Position numbers and translations under genes: made by a program. Below are positions 42,651 through 50,286 of a stretch of DNA of 51,688 nt, piece by piece; position 1 is the first letter of the stretch; the number at the start of each line of letters is the position of its first letter. The DNA is from Planctomycetota bacterium (lineage in GTDB: Bacteria; Planctomycetota; UBA8108; UBA1146), in contig JACETR010000012.1 in the NCBI GenBank assembly GCA_013911165.1, forward strand, positions 1 to 51,688, written 5' to 3'. The notes under the pieces were generated by a model. That model was given only the letters and a program-made list of their open reading frames with translations, was not told the origin of the DNA and ran no database searches.

Positions 42651-44199
42651 AATCAAATTGAGTCTGCTGATTCAGAGCAAATGGCGACAGCTTCTGCTGC
42701 TGTCGTTGGTGCTGCTGATTTCTTCATGCAGAACACTGGGTCCGGATTTTGAAGAACCGGATGTCAAATGGCTGAAGAATTGGCAAGCCGGTACTGAGTT
42801 GGAGAAAGCCACCGAAGACCAGCCCGCCATTCATTCCTGGTGGCAACAGTTCGATGACCCGGTCCTGATTTCTCTCATTGAAAATGCACGAGTGGAAAAC
42901 CTTTCACTTCGGATTGCTGCGCTCCGGATTCTTGAGAGCAGGGCCGTTCAGGGAATCGTTGGAAGCAGCCTTTACCCACAGTTGCAGGAAATCACAGCAG
43001 CGACAGATCTGGTCTCAACCCAACAGAGTGGTACGGGAAGTCAGGATCAGGTTGTGACTCAGGCTCAGGGTGTCGTCGGCTGGGAGCTGGATTTATGGGG
43101 TCGCTTTCAGAGAGCCATTGAAACAGCGGATGCATCTTTTTTCGCATCCGTGTCCAGGCAGAGAGACCTTCAGGTTCTGGTGACGGCTCAGGTCGCAAAT
43201 CTCTATTTTTCATACAGAGTGACCGAGTCACGACTGGCGATCACCAGAAACAACGCAAGCATTCAAAAACGCAGTTTTGATATCACCGAGGAGCGGTTTG
43301 CCGAGGGTGAAGAATCGGAACTCGATTTTCAGCAGGCGCGGACGCAGTACCTGGCCACCCTTTCAGTGATACCGCAGTTAGAGCAATCCCTGAGAACCAC
43401 TCGAAATGCCCTCTGTCTCCTATTGGGAAAACCGCCAGGCCCGATACCGCTGTTAACGGAAAAATCCACTGACCTGCCTTCGGTTGAACCTTCCACGCTC
43501 AAAAAGTTCCCGTCACAGATTTTGGTACAGCGACCGGATGTACGTGTTGCGGCGTGGCAGGTCGCAGCCCAGTCGGCTCAGATTGGAATCGCTGAAGCAG
43601 ATTATTTTCCTGCGATTTCGCTGTTGGGTTCACTGGGTTGGTCAGGGAGCAGTCTCGATGCGGTGCCATCCGCCAGTGCATTTTCTGTGGGCCCTGCTCT
43701 GCGTTGGAGAATCTTTGATCATGGAGCGATACTGAACAGCATTCGTGCTGAAAATGTAAAATTACAGCAGGCGATAGAGTCGTTTCAGGCGACGGTTCTT
43801 GAGGCAGCCAATGAGGTGGACACTGCCACTTACAATGTTGTGAAGTCAAATGAGCAACAGAAGATTCTGGATGAATCGGTGGAAGCAGCGTGGAGAGCTC
43901 TTGAAATTGCCAACACCCGGTATCGAGAAGGCTACTCAGACTTTCAAAGGGTATTGACTGCGCAAAGGGCTTATTTCACTCAGGTTGAAAGACAGATTCT
44001 CAACAGAGGTCTTCACCTGGGTGCTGTGGTGAATTTTTACAAAAGTATCGGTGGGGGCTGGAAAAGCATGAGTCTCGAAGAGTCCATCCCGGAAGAAACT
44101 CGTGAAAAAATGAGTGAGAATCTGGATTGGGGAGACCTGTTCAGAGCTCCCCTGTTAGACAGTCCCGTTGAAAATAACAAGGATCTTGAAAATGAGTAA
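42643..44199 (+). CDS. TolC-like outer membrane efflux lipoprotein (NodT-type)
   Basis: 518 residues, GTG 42643. Signal peptide with lipobox LLISSC (Cys ~29), so a lipid-anchored outer-membrane factor as in the NodT/OprM branch. TolC repeats: WWQQFDDPVLISLIENARVENLS opening, VGWELDLWGRFQRAIETA (the WELDLFGRxR motif), a second repeat from LVQRPDVRVAAWQVAAQSAQIGIAEADYFP and the RALEIANTRYREGYSDFQRVL closing. The mid-region is the alpha-helical tunnel. Acts with the HlyD-like adaptor encoded next. Confidence 0.93.
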   Translation: MSEIKLSLLIQSKWRQLLLLSLVLLISSCRTLGPDFEEPDVKWLKNWQAGTELEKATEDQPAIHSWWQQFDDPVLISLIENARVENLSLRIAALRILESRAVQGIVGSSLYPQLQEITAATDLVSTQQSGTGSQDQVVTQAQGVVGWELDLWGRFQRAIETADASFFASVSRQRDLQVLVTAQVANLYFSYRVTESRLAITRNNASIQKRSFDITEERFAEGEESELDFQQARTQYLATLSVIPQLEQSLRTTRNALCLLLGKPPGPIPLLTEKSTDLPSVEPSTLKKFPSQILVQRPDVRVAAWQVAAQSAQIGIAEADYFPAISLLGSLGWSGSSLDAVPSASAFSVGPALRWRIFDHGAILNSIRAENVKLQQAIESFQATVLEAANEVDTATYNVVKSNEQQKILDESVEAAWRALEIANTRYREGYSDFQRVLTAQRAYFTQVERQILNRGLHLGAVVNFYKSIGGGWKSMSLEESIPEETREKMSENLDWGDLFRAPLLDSPVENNKDLENE

Positions 44200-45427
44200 T
44201 CAGAACAAGAGCGCTGAAAAAAAGAGCCCTCCTCAGGCTGAAAAAGATCATTCAGAGATTACCGATTCAGAATCCAGGGCTGAAAATGAGGTGGTCGTAG
44301 TCATGGAGGAAGGCGCAAAAAATGAAAGCCTTTCCGAAGATAAAGCGGCTCCGAAAAAAGAACTCTCCAGAGGGGTGAAGTGGATCTTTGCACTCATCAT
44401 TGTGAGCCTGATCTGGAATGTGCTGGCAGATCGGTTCACTCCCTATACCGATCAGGCGAGAGTCCAGGGATTCGTTGTGGGAGTGGCCCCCAAGGTATCC
44501 GGTGTGGTGACCGAAGTTTTTGTCCAAAACAATGTGGAGGTTGATCAAGGTCAGCCACTCTTTCAGATCGACAGGGTGAATTATGAGATCGCTTTGAATA
44601 AAGCGAAGTCTGATCTTCAACGGGCTGAGAGCCAGATGGGTGCGGGGAGTGCAGGGATAGAATCTGCAAAAGCCAATCTTCGGGTTGCCAAAGCAAACGA
44701 GTTGAAGGCTGAGCAGGATGCCAATCGTCAGGAACGTCTGTATCAACAGGATTCAGGAAGCATTTCCGTCCGACGACTCGAAGTTGCCCGAGCGACTCTG
44801 GAGCAGGCTCGGGCGATGGTCAGTGGTGCCGAGGCAGAAGTTGAGAGAGCCATTGGTCAGCGTGGTGGTGAAGAGACCAACAACGCCCAGGTAAAAGCAG
44901 CCCTTAGTGCAGTTGAAAAAGCGGAAGAGGATCTCAGTAATACAACGGTTCGGGCCGCTTCCAGGGGGGTGATCACGGATCTGAAGACGGATGTCGGTCA
45001 ATTTGCCGGAGCGGGATCTCCGGCGATGACGCTGATTGCCATGCACGATGTCTGGATCAGTGCGGAGTTCACGGAGAACAATCTGGGGAATCTGGCAGTA
45101 GGGAGTCCGGTTGAAATCGTTCTGGATTCACTTCCTGGCAGAATTATACGGGGAGAAGTTCGCAGTATCGGGTTGGGAGTGAGTGCTGCAAAGCCTGCTC
45201 CCGCGGGCAGTCTCCCCTCGATTCAGAACAACAGGGACTGGCTCCGCCAGACCCAGAGATTCCCCGTTGTCATCAGTTTTGATTCGGATCAGATCAATTC
45301 GATCTATCAACAGTTGCGTATTGGTGGTCAGGCAGATGTGATCGTTTACACCGAAGGCCATTCCCTGTTGAAACTTTGCGGTGAAATGTACATCCGCTTC
45401 CTGAGTTGGCTCAGTTATGCCTATTGA
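44192..45427 (+). CDS. HlyD/EmrA-type membrane fusion protein
   Basis: 411 residues from ATG 44192 (AAGGAT upstream), overlapping the TolC stop. A ~65-residue polar N-terminus precedes a single TM (WIFALIIVSLIWNVLA). Then the biotinyl-lipoyl-like half (VVGVAPKVSGVVTEVFVQNN), a long coiled coil (~125-235, with AKANLRVAKANELKAEQDANR), the second lipoyl half (AASRGVITDLKTDVGQFAG) and a beta barrel (WISAEFTENNLGNLAVGSPV). Adaptor linking inner membrane permease and the TolC-like lipoprotein. Usual EmrA/HlyD length ~390. The long charged N-terminus is unusual. Confidence 0.93.
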   Translation: MSNQNKSAEKKSPPQAEKDHSEITDSESRAENEVVVVMEEGAKNESLSEDKAAPKKELSRGVKWIFALIIVSLIWNVLADRFTPYTDQARVQGFVVGVAPKVSGVVTEVFVQNNVEVDQGQPLFQIDRVNYEIALNKAKSDLQRAESQMGAGSAGIESAKANLRVAKANELKAEQDANRQERLYQQDSGSISVRRLEVARATLEQARAMVSGAEAEVERAIGQRGGEETNNAQVKAALSAVEKAEEDLSNTTVRAASRGVITDLKTDVGQFAGAGSPAMTLIAMHDVWISAEFTENNLGNLAVGSPVEIVLDSLPGRIIRGEVRSIGLGVSAAKPAPAGSLPSIQNNRDWLRQTQRFPVVISFDSDQINSIYQQLRIGGQADVIVYTEGHSLLKLCGEMYIRFLSWLSYAY

Positions 45428-45456
45428 TCAACCACTCAGAACTGAGGTGTGCTGAT

Positions 45457-46494
45457 ATGGCATTGGCAACTCGGCGAACATTCAGGCTGAGTTTGACGGT
45501 GGCCCTGTCATTGGTGTGCGGATATGCATTTCAGCTTCAGATTCCCTACATTGTTCCGATGTTCGCAATCCTGTTGACGGCGAAACCTGCTCCACCTCCT
45601 TCACCGATCAAATTGATCACTCTATTGGTCGGTGTTTCAGGGATACTGGGCGTTGGAATGCTTTTGATTCCCTGGATGGAGTTTTACCCCTTTGCGGCAG
45701 TCATGGTGGTTGGGCTGGGTATTTTTGGGAGTTTTTGTCTCTCATTGCTAAAGGGGAACGAAGCTCTGGGGCACTTTCTGGCAACCGGACTGGTGCTGGT
45801 GACGGTGGCGGGCTCGGTCAGTTCCGTAATCTCTCTGGTAGTTATCGAAAGCATGGTTCTGGGGGTTGGATTTGCAGTTCTGTGCCAATGGGTGGTGTAT
45901 CCGTTTTTCAGTGAAGATGCCCATCCCGCAGACGAAGAACTCCAGCATGCTTCTCTAAAATTGACAGGCTTATGGCCTGCCATGCGTTCAACAGCCATCG
46001 TGATGCCGACCTATCTGGTGGTTCTGACAAATCCGGGACTCTATTTGCCGCTGGCCCTGAAGTCGATCGCATTGGGCCAGCAGGGATCTTTGTTGGAAAT
46101 GAGAAATTCAGGCCGGGATCTTCTGGGGGCAACGATACTCGGAGGAATTCTGGCCGTTTTGTTTTGGTGGCTTCTGGGTTTGGCCGTCAACCTGTGGATG
46201 TTCTTTCTTTGGGCCCTGGCATTTCTCACTTTCTTTTCCGCAAAGATCTATGGGGTTCTGAAAAGTCGATTTTCAGCATCCTTCTGGCAGAGCGTTGCTA
46301 CGACTCTGGTGATTCTTTTGGGAGCTGCTGTCATGGATAGCGAAAACGGCAAAGATGTGTACCAGGCATTTGCAACGCGCATCAGTTTGTTTCTGGTTGT
46401 CACAGCATACGCATGGCTCGCGGTCACTTTTCTTGAATACATGTCTTCAAAAAAGAAGCCACAGTCCGATGAATTGGGGTCCGTGTCATGCTAG
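45457..46494 (+). CDS. DUF2955/FUSC-type inner membrane protein
   Basis: 345 residues from ATG 45457, 7 bases after GAGGTG. Two sets of ~5 TM helices, each with a short cytosolic linker, as in aromatic acid exporters and the FUSC superfamily: RTFRLSLTVALSLVCGYAFQLQIPYIVPMFAILL in the first (described as separate segments) and the mirrored second repeat from LWPAMRSTAIVMPTYLVV. DUF2955 proteins usually sit next to an HlyD-like gene, as here, and probably form the inner-membrane pump of the cassette. Substrate unknown. Overlaps the channel-like gene by 7 bases. Confidence 0.8.
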   Translation: MALATRRTFRLSLTVALSLVCGYAFQLQIPYIVPMFAILLTAKPAPPPSPIKLITLLVGVSGILGVGMLLIPWMEFYPFAAVMVVGLGIFGSFCLSLLKGNEALGHFLATGLVLVTVAGSVSSVISLVVIESMVLGVGFAVLCQWVVYPFFSEDAHPADEELQHASLKLTGLWPAMRSTAIVMPTYLVVLTNPGLYLPLALKSIALGQQGSLLEMRNSGRDLLGATILGGILAVLFWWLLGLAVNLWMFFLWALAFLTFFSAKIYGVLKSRFSASFWQSVATTLVILLGAAVMDSENGKDVYQAFATRISLFLVVTAYAWLAVTFLEYMSSKKKPQSDELGSVSC

Positions 46495-46925
46495 GAAATT
46501 TGGCGATTGGTTTCATTACGATCATGATTTGCCTGTTTCTTCAAACGGCAATTCTGATCTGGATCCTGAGGTTTTATCGAAGCCGATACAGCAGTCAGGA
46601 AAGCCCATCCTTCTGGGCTGGGCTGAAGGTGATTCAGGGGGTGATGTTTCTGTTGCTGGTCGGGAACCTGATTCAAATGGCGGTGTGGGCACAGATTTTC
46701 ATGACCCTTGGTGAGTTTGAAGAATTTGGGGCCGCCTTTTATCACTCTGCGGTCAACTTTGCCACTCTGGGATATGGCGACGTTGTCATGTCGGAGAAAC
46801 ATAAAATTCTGGGTCCCCTGCAGGCGGTCAACGGTGCACTCATGATCGGTGTTTCCACGGGTGCCTTGATGACCGCGTTCCAGGATGTCTTGAAGAAAAC
46901 GGTTCAGTCGAAGGATTCTTCCTGA
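46488..46925 (+). CDS. Small K+-channel-like membrane protein
   Basis: 145 residues; ATG overlaps the upstream stop. Three hydrophobic segments (~5-27, ~45-68, ~107-125). Between the second and third lies FYHSAVNFATLGYGDVVM, equivalent to the pore helix and selectivity filter TxGYGD of two-TM potassium channels. No RCK or cyclic-nucleotide domain. Translational coupling to the DUF2955 gene places it in the export cassette, where an ion leak or counter-ion role is plausible but unproven. Confidence 0.8.
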   Translation: MLGNLAIGFITIMICLFLQTAILIWILRFYRSRYSSQESPSFWAGLKVIQGVMFLLLVGNLIQMAVWAQIFMTLGEFEEFGAAFYHSAVNFATLGYGDVVMSEKHKILGPLQAVNGALMIGVSTGALMTAFQDVLKKTVQSKDSS

Positions 46926-47183
46926 ACAGATCCCCGACAGGGGCGATGAATCCCCATTTGGCCTGCCAGTGGGGGCGAGATCTCTCAGTTCAGACCCTCG
47001 CCTCTGGATCCGATGGCGATATTTTCAGGGGGGCGGCCAGGAAAGGCCGGAATAGCCGGATCAGGTTTTCTCGAAGTGATCACCGGTTGATCTGTCAGGG
47101 AGTGGCTCCCACTCCGTATAGACCTTAGTCTGAAGAATCGTACGCCGTAGCAACCGGGTGATTCCGGTGTTTGAGGAGGCTCT

Positions 47184-48563
47184 GTGGAATTTGTGTGGCC
47201 CCTGATTTCTGTTGTAACCCTTCTGGTCGGTTTTTTCGTCGCCCGCAGTCTTGTTTCCAAACAGGTAGACGTAGCTCAGGAGGAAGTGGCAAGGCTCCGC
47301 GAGGAAGTCTCTGACCATCAGGCTGAGGCGGCGAGCCTCCGGGATGAAATCTCTGGTCAGCAGGCAGAAGTCATGACGGCACGGGAAAACCTGGTGCGCG
47401 CCGACGCTGAAAAGAAAGCGGCCGAATCCCAGTTGCAGCAATTGCGAGCGGATCGGGAGTCTCTGGAAAAGAGCATGCAGGCGTTTTCTGCCGAGCAATT
47501 GGAGAAAAATCGCAAACAATTTCTCGATCACGCAGAACAGAGACTGGGCGTTTCTGAAACAAAGCATGTTTCTGAACTTGAGAAGCGCCATGAATCAATT
47601 GAGAAACAATTTCTTTCATTGCGTGAACACATGGAGAAGTTTCAGGAACAGCATCAAAGAATTGAAAAAAACCGCACCGAGTCTTTCAGTTCACTCAATG
47701 AACAGGTCAAGCTGCTGGCAGAGCAAACAGTCAAGGTGGGGGCTGAAGCGGCCTCTCTTTCGACTGCCCTCAAGGGATCAGGGCAAACCCGTGGTCGCTG
47801 GGGTGAAATCGCGCTTGAAAACATTTGTGAGCTCGCCGGCATGACCAAGCACTGTGATTTCACTCTTCAGGATCAGGAGGGTACTGGCAAGCGCCCTGAC
47901 CTGGTGGTCAACATGCCCGGGAAGGGCAAGATTCCCATCGATGCCAAGGTGCCTTTTGCGGCTTACGATCGGGCGATGGAATCGACCGATCCGACAGAAC
48001 GCGATGCAGAGTTCGAGGCTCATGGAAAAGTGGTGCGTTCGACAATGCTGGATCTCGCCAAACGTGATTACCCGACTGTGGTAGGTGGCAAGGTCGATTT
48101 CACGGTGATGTTCATTCCGATCGAATCGGTGGCGGCTGCTGCTTTTGCTGTCCAACCGAATCTGCAGGAAGAAGCGATGAAGAACAAGATTCTTATCGCT
48201 ACGCCCGTCACCCTCATTGCGCTTCTGAAAACGGTGGCTCTTTATTGGAAACAGGAAGAGCTGGCGGAAAACGCGCAGAAGATTTGGGAAGAATCCTCGC
48301 AGTTGCACGATCGCCTCAAAACCTTTACTGATCATTTTGGCAAGGTGGGAGGGAATCTCACCAAGGCACTCAATGCCTACAACTCAGCGGTGGGGTCTTA
48401 TCAGGGGAGAGTTCTCCCCAAGGCACGCAGTATCGAATCGATGACGATGAAGACCGGATCCAAGGATACGCTCCCGGATCTTTCGGTGATCGGTGGAGTG
48501 GTGCGGGGTCTCGATTCGGACAGCGCTGTACTGGATCACGTCCCTGCAGACGATGAGGAGTGA
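47184..48563 (+). CDS. rmuC: DNA recombination protein RmuC
   Basis: 459 residues from GTG 47184, 4 bases after GAGGAGG. N-terminal TM (FVWPLISVVTLLVGFFVA), a long coiled coil (~25-190, e.g. EEVARLREEVSDHQAEAASL) and the RmuC nuclease-like domain: GSGQTRGRWGEIALENI, DLVVNMPGKGKIPIDAKVPF and LIATPVTLIALLKTVA, all strong family motifs. RmuC limits inversions at short repeats. Four bases separate it from the next gene. Confidence 0.95.
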   Translation: MEFVWPLISVVTLLVGFFVARSLVSKQVDVAQEEVARLREEVSDHQAEAASLRDEISGQQAEVMTARENLVRADAEKKAAESQLQQLRADRESLEKSMQAFSAEQLEKNRKQFLDHAEQRLGVSETKHVSELEKRHESIEKQFLSLREHMEKFQEQHQRIEKNRTESFSSLNEQVKLLAEQTVKVGAEAASLSTALKGSGQTRGRWGEIALENICELAGMTKHCDFTLQDQEGTGKRPDLVVNMPGKGKIPIDAKVPFAAYDRAMESTDPTERDAEFEAHGKVVRSTMLDLAKRDYPTVVGGKVDFTVMFIPIESVAAAAFAVQPNLQEEAMKNKILIATPVTLIALLKTVALYWKQEELAENAQKIWEESSQLHDRLKTFTDHFGKVGGNLTKALNAYNSAVGSYQGRVLPKARSIESMTMKTGSKDTLPDLSVIGGVVRGLDSDSAVLDHVPADDEE

Positions 48564-48567
48564 TTTC

Positions 48568-49464
48568 ATGTTTCTTCGTGGCTCGCTGATCACAGGAGTA
48601 CTGTTTCTTGCAGGCTGTGCTCAACTGGGCATGGGAAACACCAGAGGAGATTTACAGGTCACGGAAGTTCCCGCAGAAGTCCGCGAAGACTTCACTATGG
48701 CTGAGTTCTATCAGCAGTACTGCGATGCGGGCGGTGTTCCTGTGGTGGCGAGCAGGGAGGTCTATCCCGAGGCGTTGCTCGAGGCCCACTATCTGATCAC
48801 GAAGATGGTTGGCCATCGTCCGGAGATCCTGTCGGCGATGGGGGTGGCGAAGACCCGTTTCACGGTGATGGCCCATGACGAGTGGACCACCGATGTCCCC
48901 GAGCATTCCGATTTGCGTCCTCCGGAGTACTGGGACCGGCGTGCCCGTGGTCTCGGAGCGACGAAGTGGCGGCCGTGTGTTTCCTGCGGCGAAGAGAATC
49001 TGCTGGGATTCGAAGGCGACCCCTATGCCACGGAGAACATTCTGATTCACGAGTTCGCCCATGCCATTCATGAGATGGGGCTGAATATCGTCGATCCGAC
49101 GTTCGACCCTCGACTCAACCAGGCGTATCAGGATGCCATGGATCGCGGCCTCTGGAAGGGTGTCTACGCTTCCACCAATCGCATGGAATATTGGGCAGAA
49201 GCGGTGCAGAGCTGGTTCAACACCAACCGGGAAAATGATCCCCAGCACAATCATGTGAATACCCGGGTAGAACTCAGGGAGTACGACCCCGCAGTGGCTG
49301 CGTTGTGTGAAGAGATCTTCGGCGATGGGGAATGGCGCTACGTTCATCCCCGTGAACGGATGCAGGAAACTCATCTGTCGACACTGGAAGGCCAGTCGCT
49401 GCCCCAGTTTGAATGGGCTCCCGGGATGCAGGAAGCCTATGAGGCTCATCCGCAGCCGGAGTGA
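48568..49464 (+). CDS. Lipoprotein HExxH metalloprotease (ATLF-like), paralogue of the 11232 gene
   Basis: 298 residues from ATG 48568, 7 bases after GAGGAG; an upstream ATG at 48553 overlaps rmuC. Lipobox LFLAGC (Cys17). Zinc motif HEFAHAIHEM (His161, Glu162, His165) and the downstream MEYWAEAVQSWFNTN providing the Glu ligand; both match the 11232 protein's HEMAHAWHH and KEYFAEGCESYFGTN in spacing and residues. A CVSCGEE segment may bind a second metal. Likely envelope peptidase in the lethal-factor-like fold; substrate unknown. Its stop abuts the next, convergent gene with no gap. Confidence 0.75.
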   Translation: MFLRGSLITGVLFLAGCAQLGMGNTRGDLQVTEVPAEVREDFTMAEFYQQYCDAGGVPVVASREVYPEALLEAHYLITKMVGHRPEILSAMGVAKTRFTVMAHDEWTTDVPEHSDLRPPEYWDRRARGLGATKWRPCVSCGEENLLGFEGDPYATENILIHEFAHAIHEMGLNIVDPTFDPRLNQAYQDAMDRGLWKGVYASTNRMEYWAEAVQSWFNTNRENDPQHNHVNTRVELREYDPAVAALCEEIFGDGEWRYVHPRERMQETHLSTLEGQSLPQFEWAPGMQEAYEAHPQPE

Positions 49465-50214
49465 TCAGTTGCAGTTGACGTAGTTCTCGCAATCGAGGGC
49501 ATCCGTGGTGGCATCCATGCCACAGTTCACCGGACCTGGAGCGACCGGGGAGGGGCCGCCTGAAAAGAGTGCGGCCAGAGAATAGACGGCGTCTCCGAGA
49601 TTTTCACTGCCGTCATCATTCGTATCACAGGCATCCTGACAGGAACTGGCTGGCCCGGCGGTGAAGAGAAACGCCAACTGGAAAATCACGTCGGCCAGAT
49701 TAAAGGTCTGATCTGTATTGCAGTCACCCCGTCGAAACTGAGAGCCACCATCCCAACAGGGACCGATGGTCGTGGGGATGGCGTTGGCGTTGAGATCGGA
49801 AAATACAGCTGCTTCCAGACAGATGGTTCCGTCGTAGGGCAATCCGTCTGTCGTCGAAATGGTGACTTCCACCAGGGTCTGCGGAGTCGGAACGGGAGGG
49901 ATGGGAGTCAGGGTGATGCTGAACCCCAATATGGTCGTGCTGCCGGAACCGATGTCGTATCCGAGAGACCCTGCGACTCCACAACAGGCTTCATCGAGAA
50001 CTCCTGTGGGTGAATCAAGGATGACGTCGAATTGAAATCCGACAATGGCGACATCGTTGGTGAAAAAAACCGGAAAGACTCCGGTCCCTGAGGCTGAATC
50101 CCAGACCAGAGGGCCCGGTTCAATCATGACCTCCCCGGATTGGGCGACGGCTCGATCGGTCGAGACGAGGATCGTGATCATGAAGAGTAGCAGGGTCAGA
50201 ATTCTTCTTCGCAT
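49465..50214 (-). CDS. Secreted protein with dockerin-like C-terminal repeats
   Basis: 249 residues from ATG 50214. Signal peptide RILTLLLFMITILVSTDRAVAQ. The mature N-terminal ~125 residues resemble a cohesin-like/beta-sandwich segment (VGFQFDVILDSPTGVLDE and TLVEVTISTTDGLPYDGTICLEAAVFSD). The last ~85 hold two EF-hand-like repeats, FRRGDCNTDQTFNLADVIFQ and CDTNDDGSENLGDAVYSLAA, and the ending NCGMDATTDALDCENYVNC. It is a paralogue of the tail at 451-1437. A TATAAT is 6 bases upstream of the ATG and no Shine-Dalgarno is seen, so the mRNA may be leaderless. Confidence 0.8.
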   Translation of the reverse strand: MRRRILTLLLFMITILVSTDRAVAQSGEVMIEPGPLVWDSASGTGVFPVFFTNDVAIVGFQFDVILDSPTGVLDEACCGVAGSLGYDIGSGSTTILGFSITLTPIPPVPTPQTLVEVTISTTDGLPYDGTICLEAAVFSDLNANAIPTTIGPCWDGGSQFRRGDCNTDQTFNLADVIFQLAFLFTAGPASSCQDACDTNDDGSENLGDAVYSLAALFSGGPSPVAPGPVNCGMDATTDALDCENYVNCN

Positions 50215-50220
50215 GCCCCG

Positions 50221-50226
50221 ATTATA
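50221..50226 (-). promoter_or_regulatory. -10 element close to the start codon
   Basis: Perfect TATAAT on the minus strand, six bases before the ATG at 50214. Transcription would begin at or near the start codon. Confidence 0.4.
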
Positions 50227-50286
50227 GCGATCCCCCGGTGTCTTTCCGACTGCCGCCCTTCTGATGTTCAATTGGGCAGGAGGGCC

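Noticed and set aside
46926..47183. Possible small gene or RNA between the channel-like gene and rmuC
   Set aside because: Only a 4-bp CCCC/GGGG hairpin and no good ribosome binding site with an ORF; nothing supportable.
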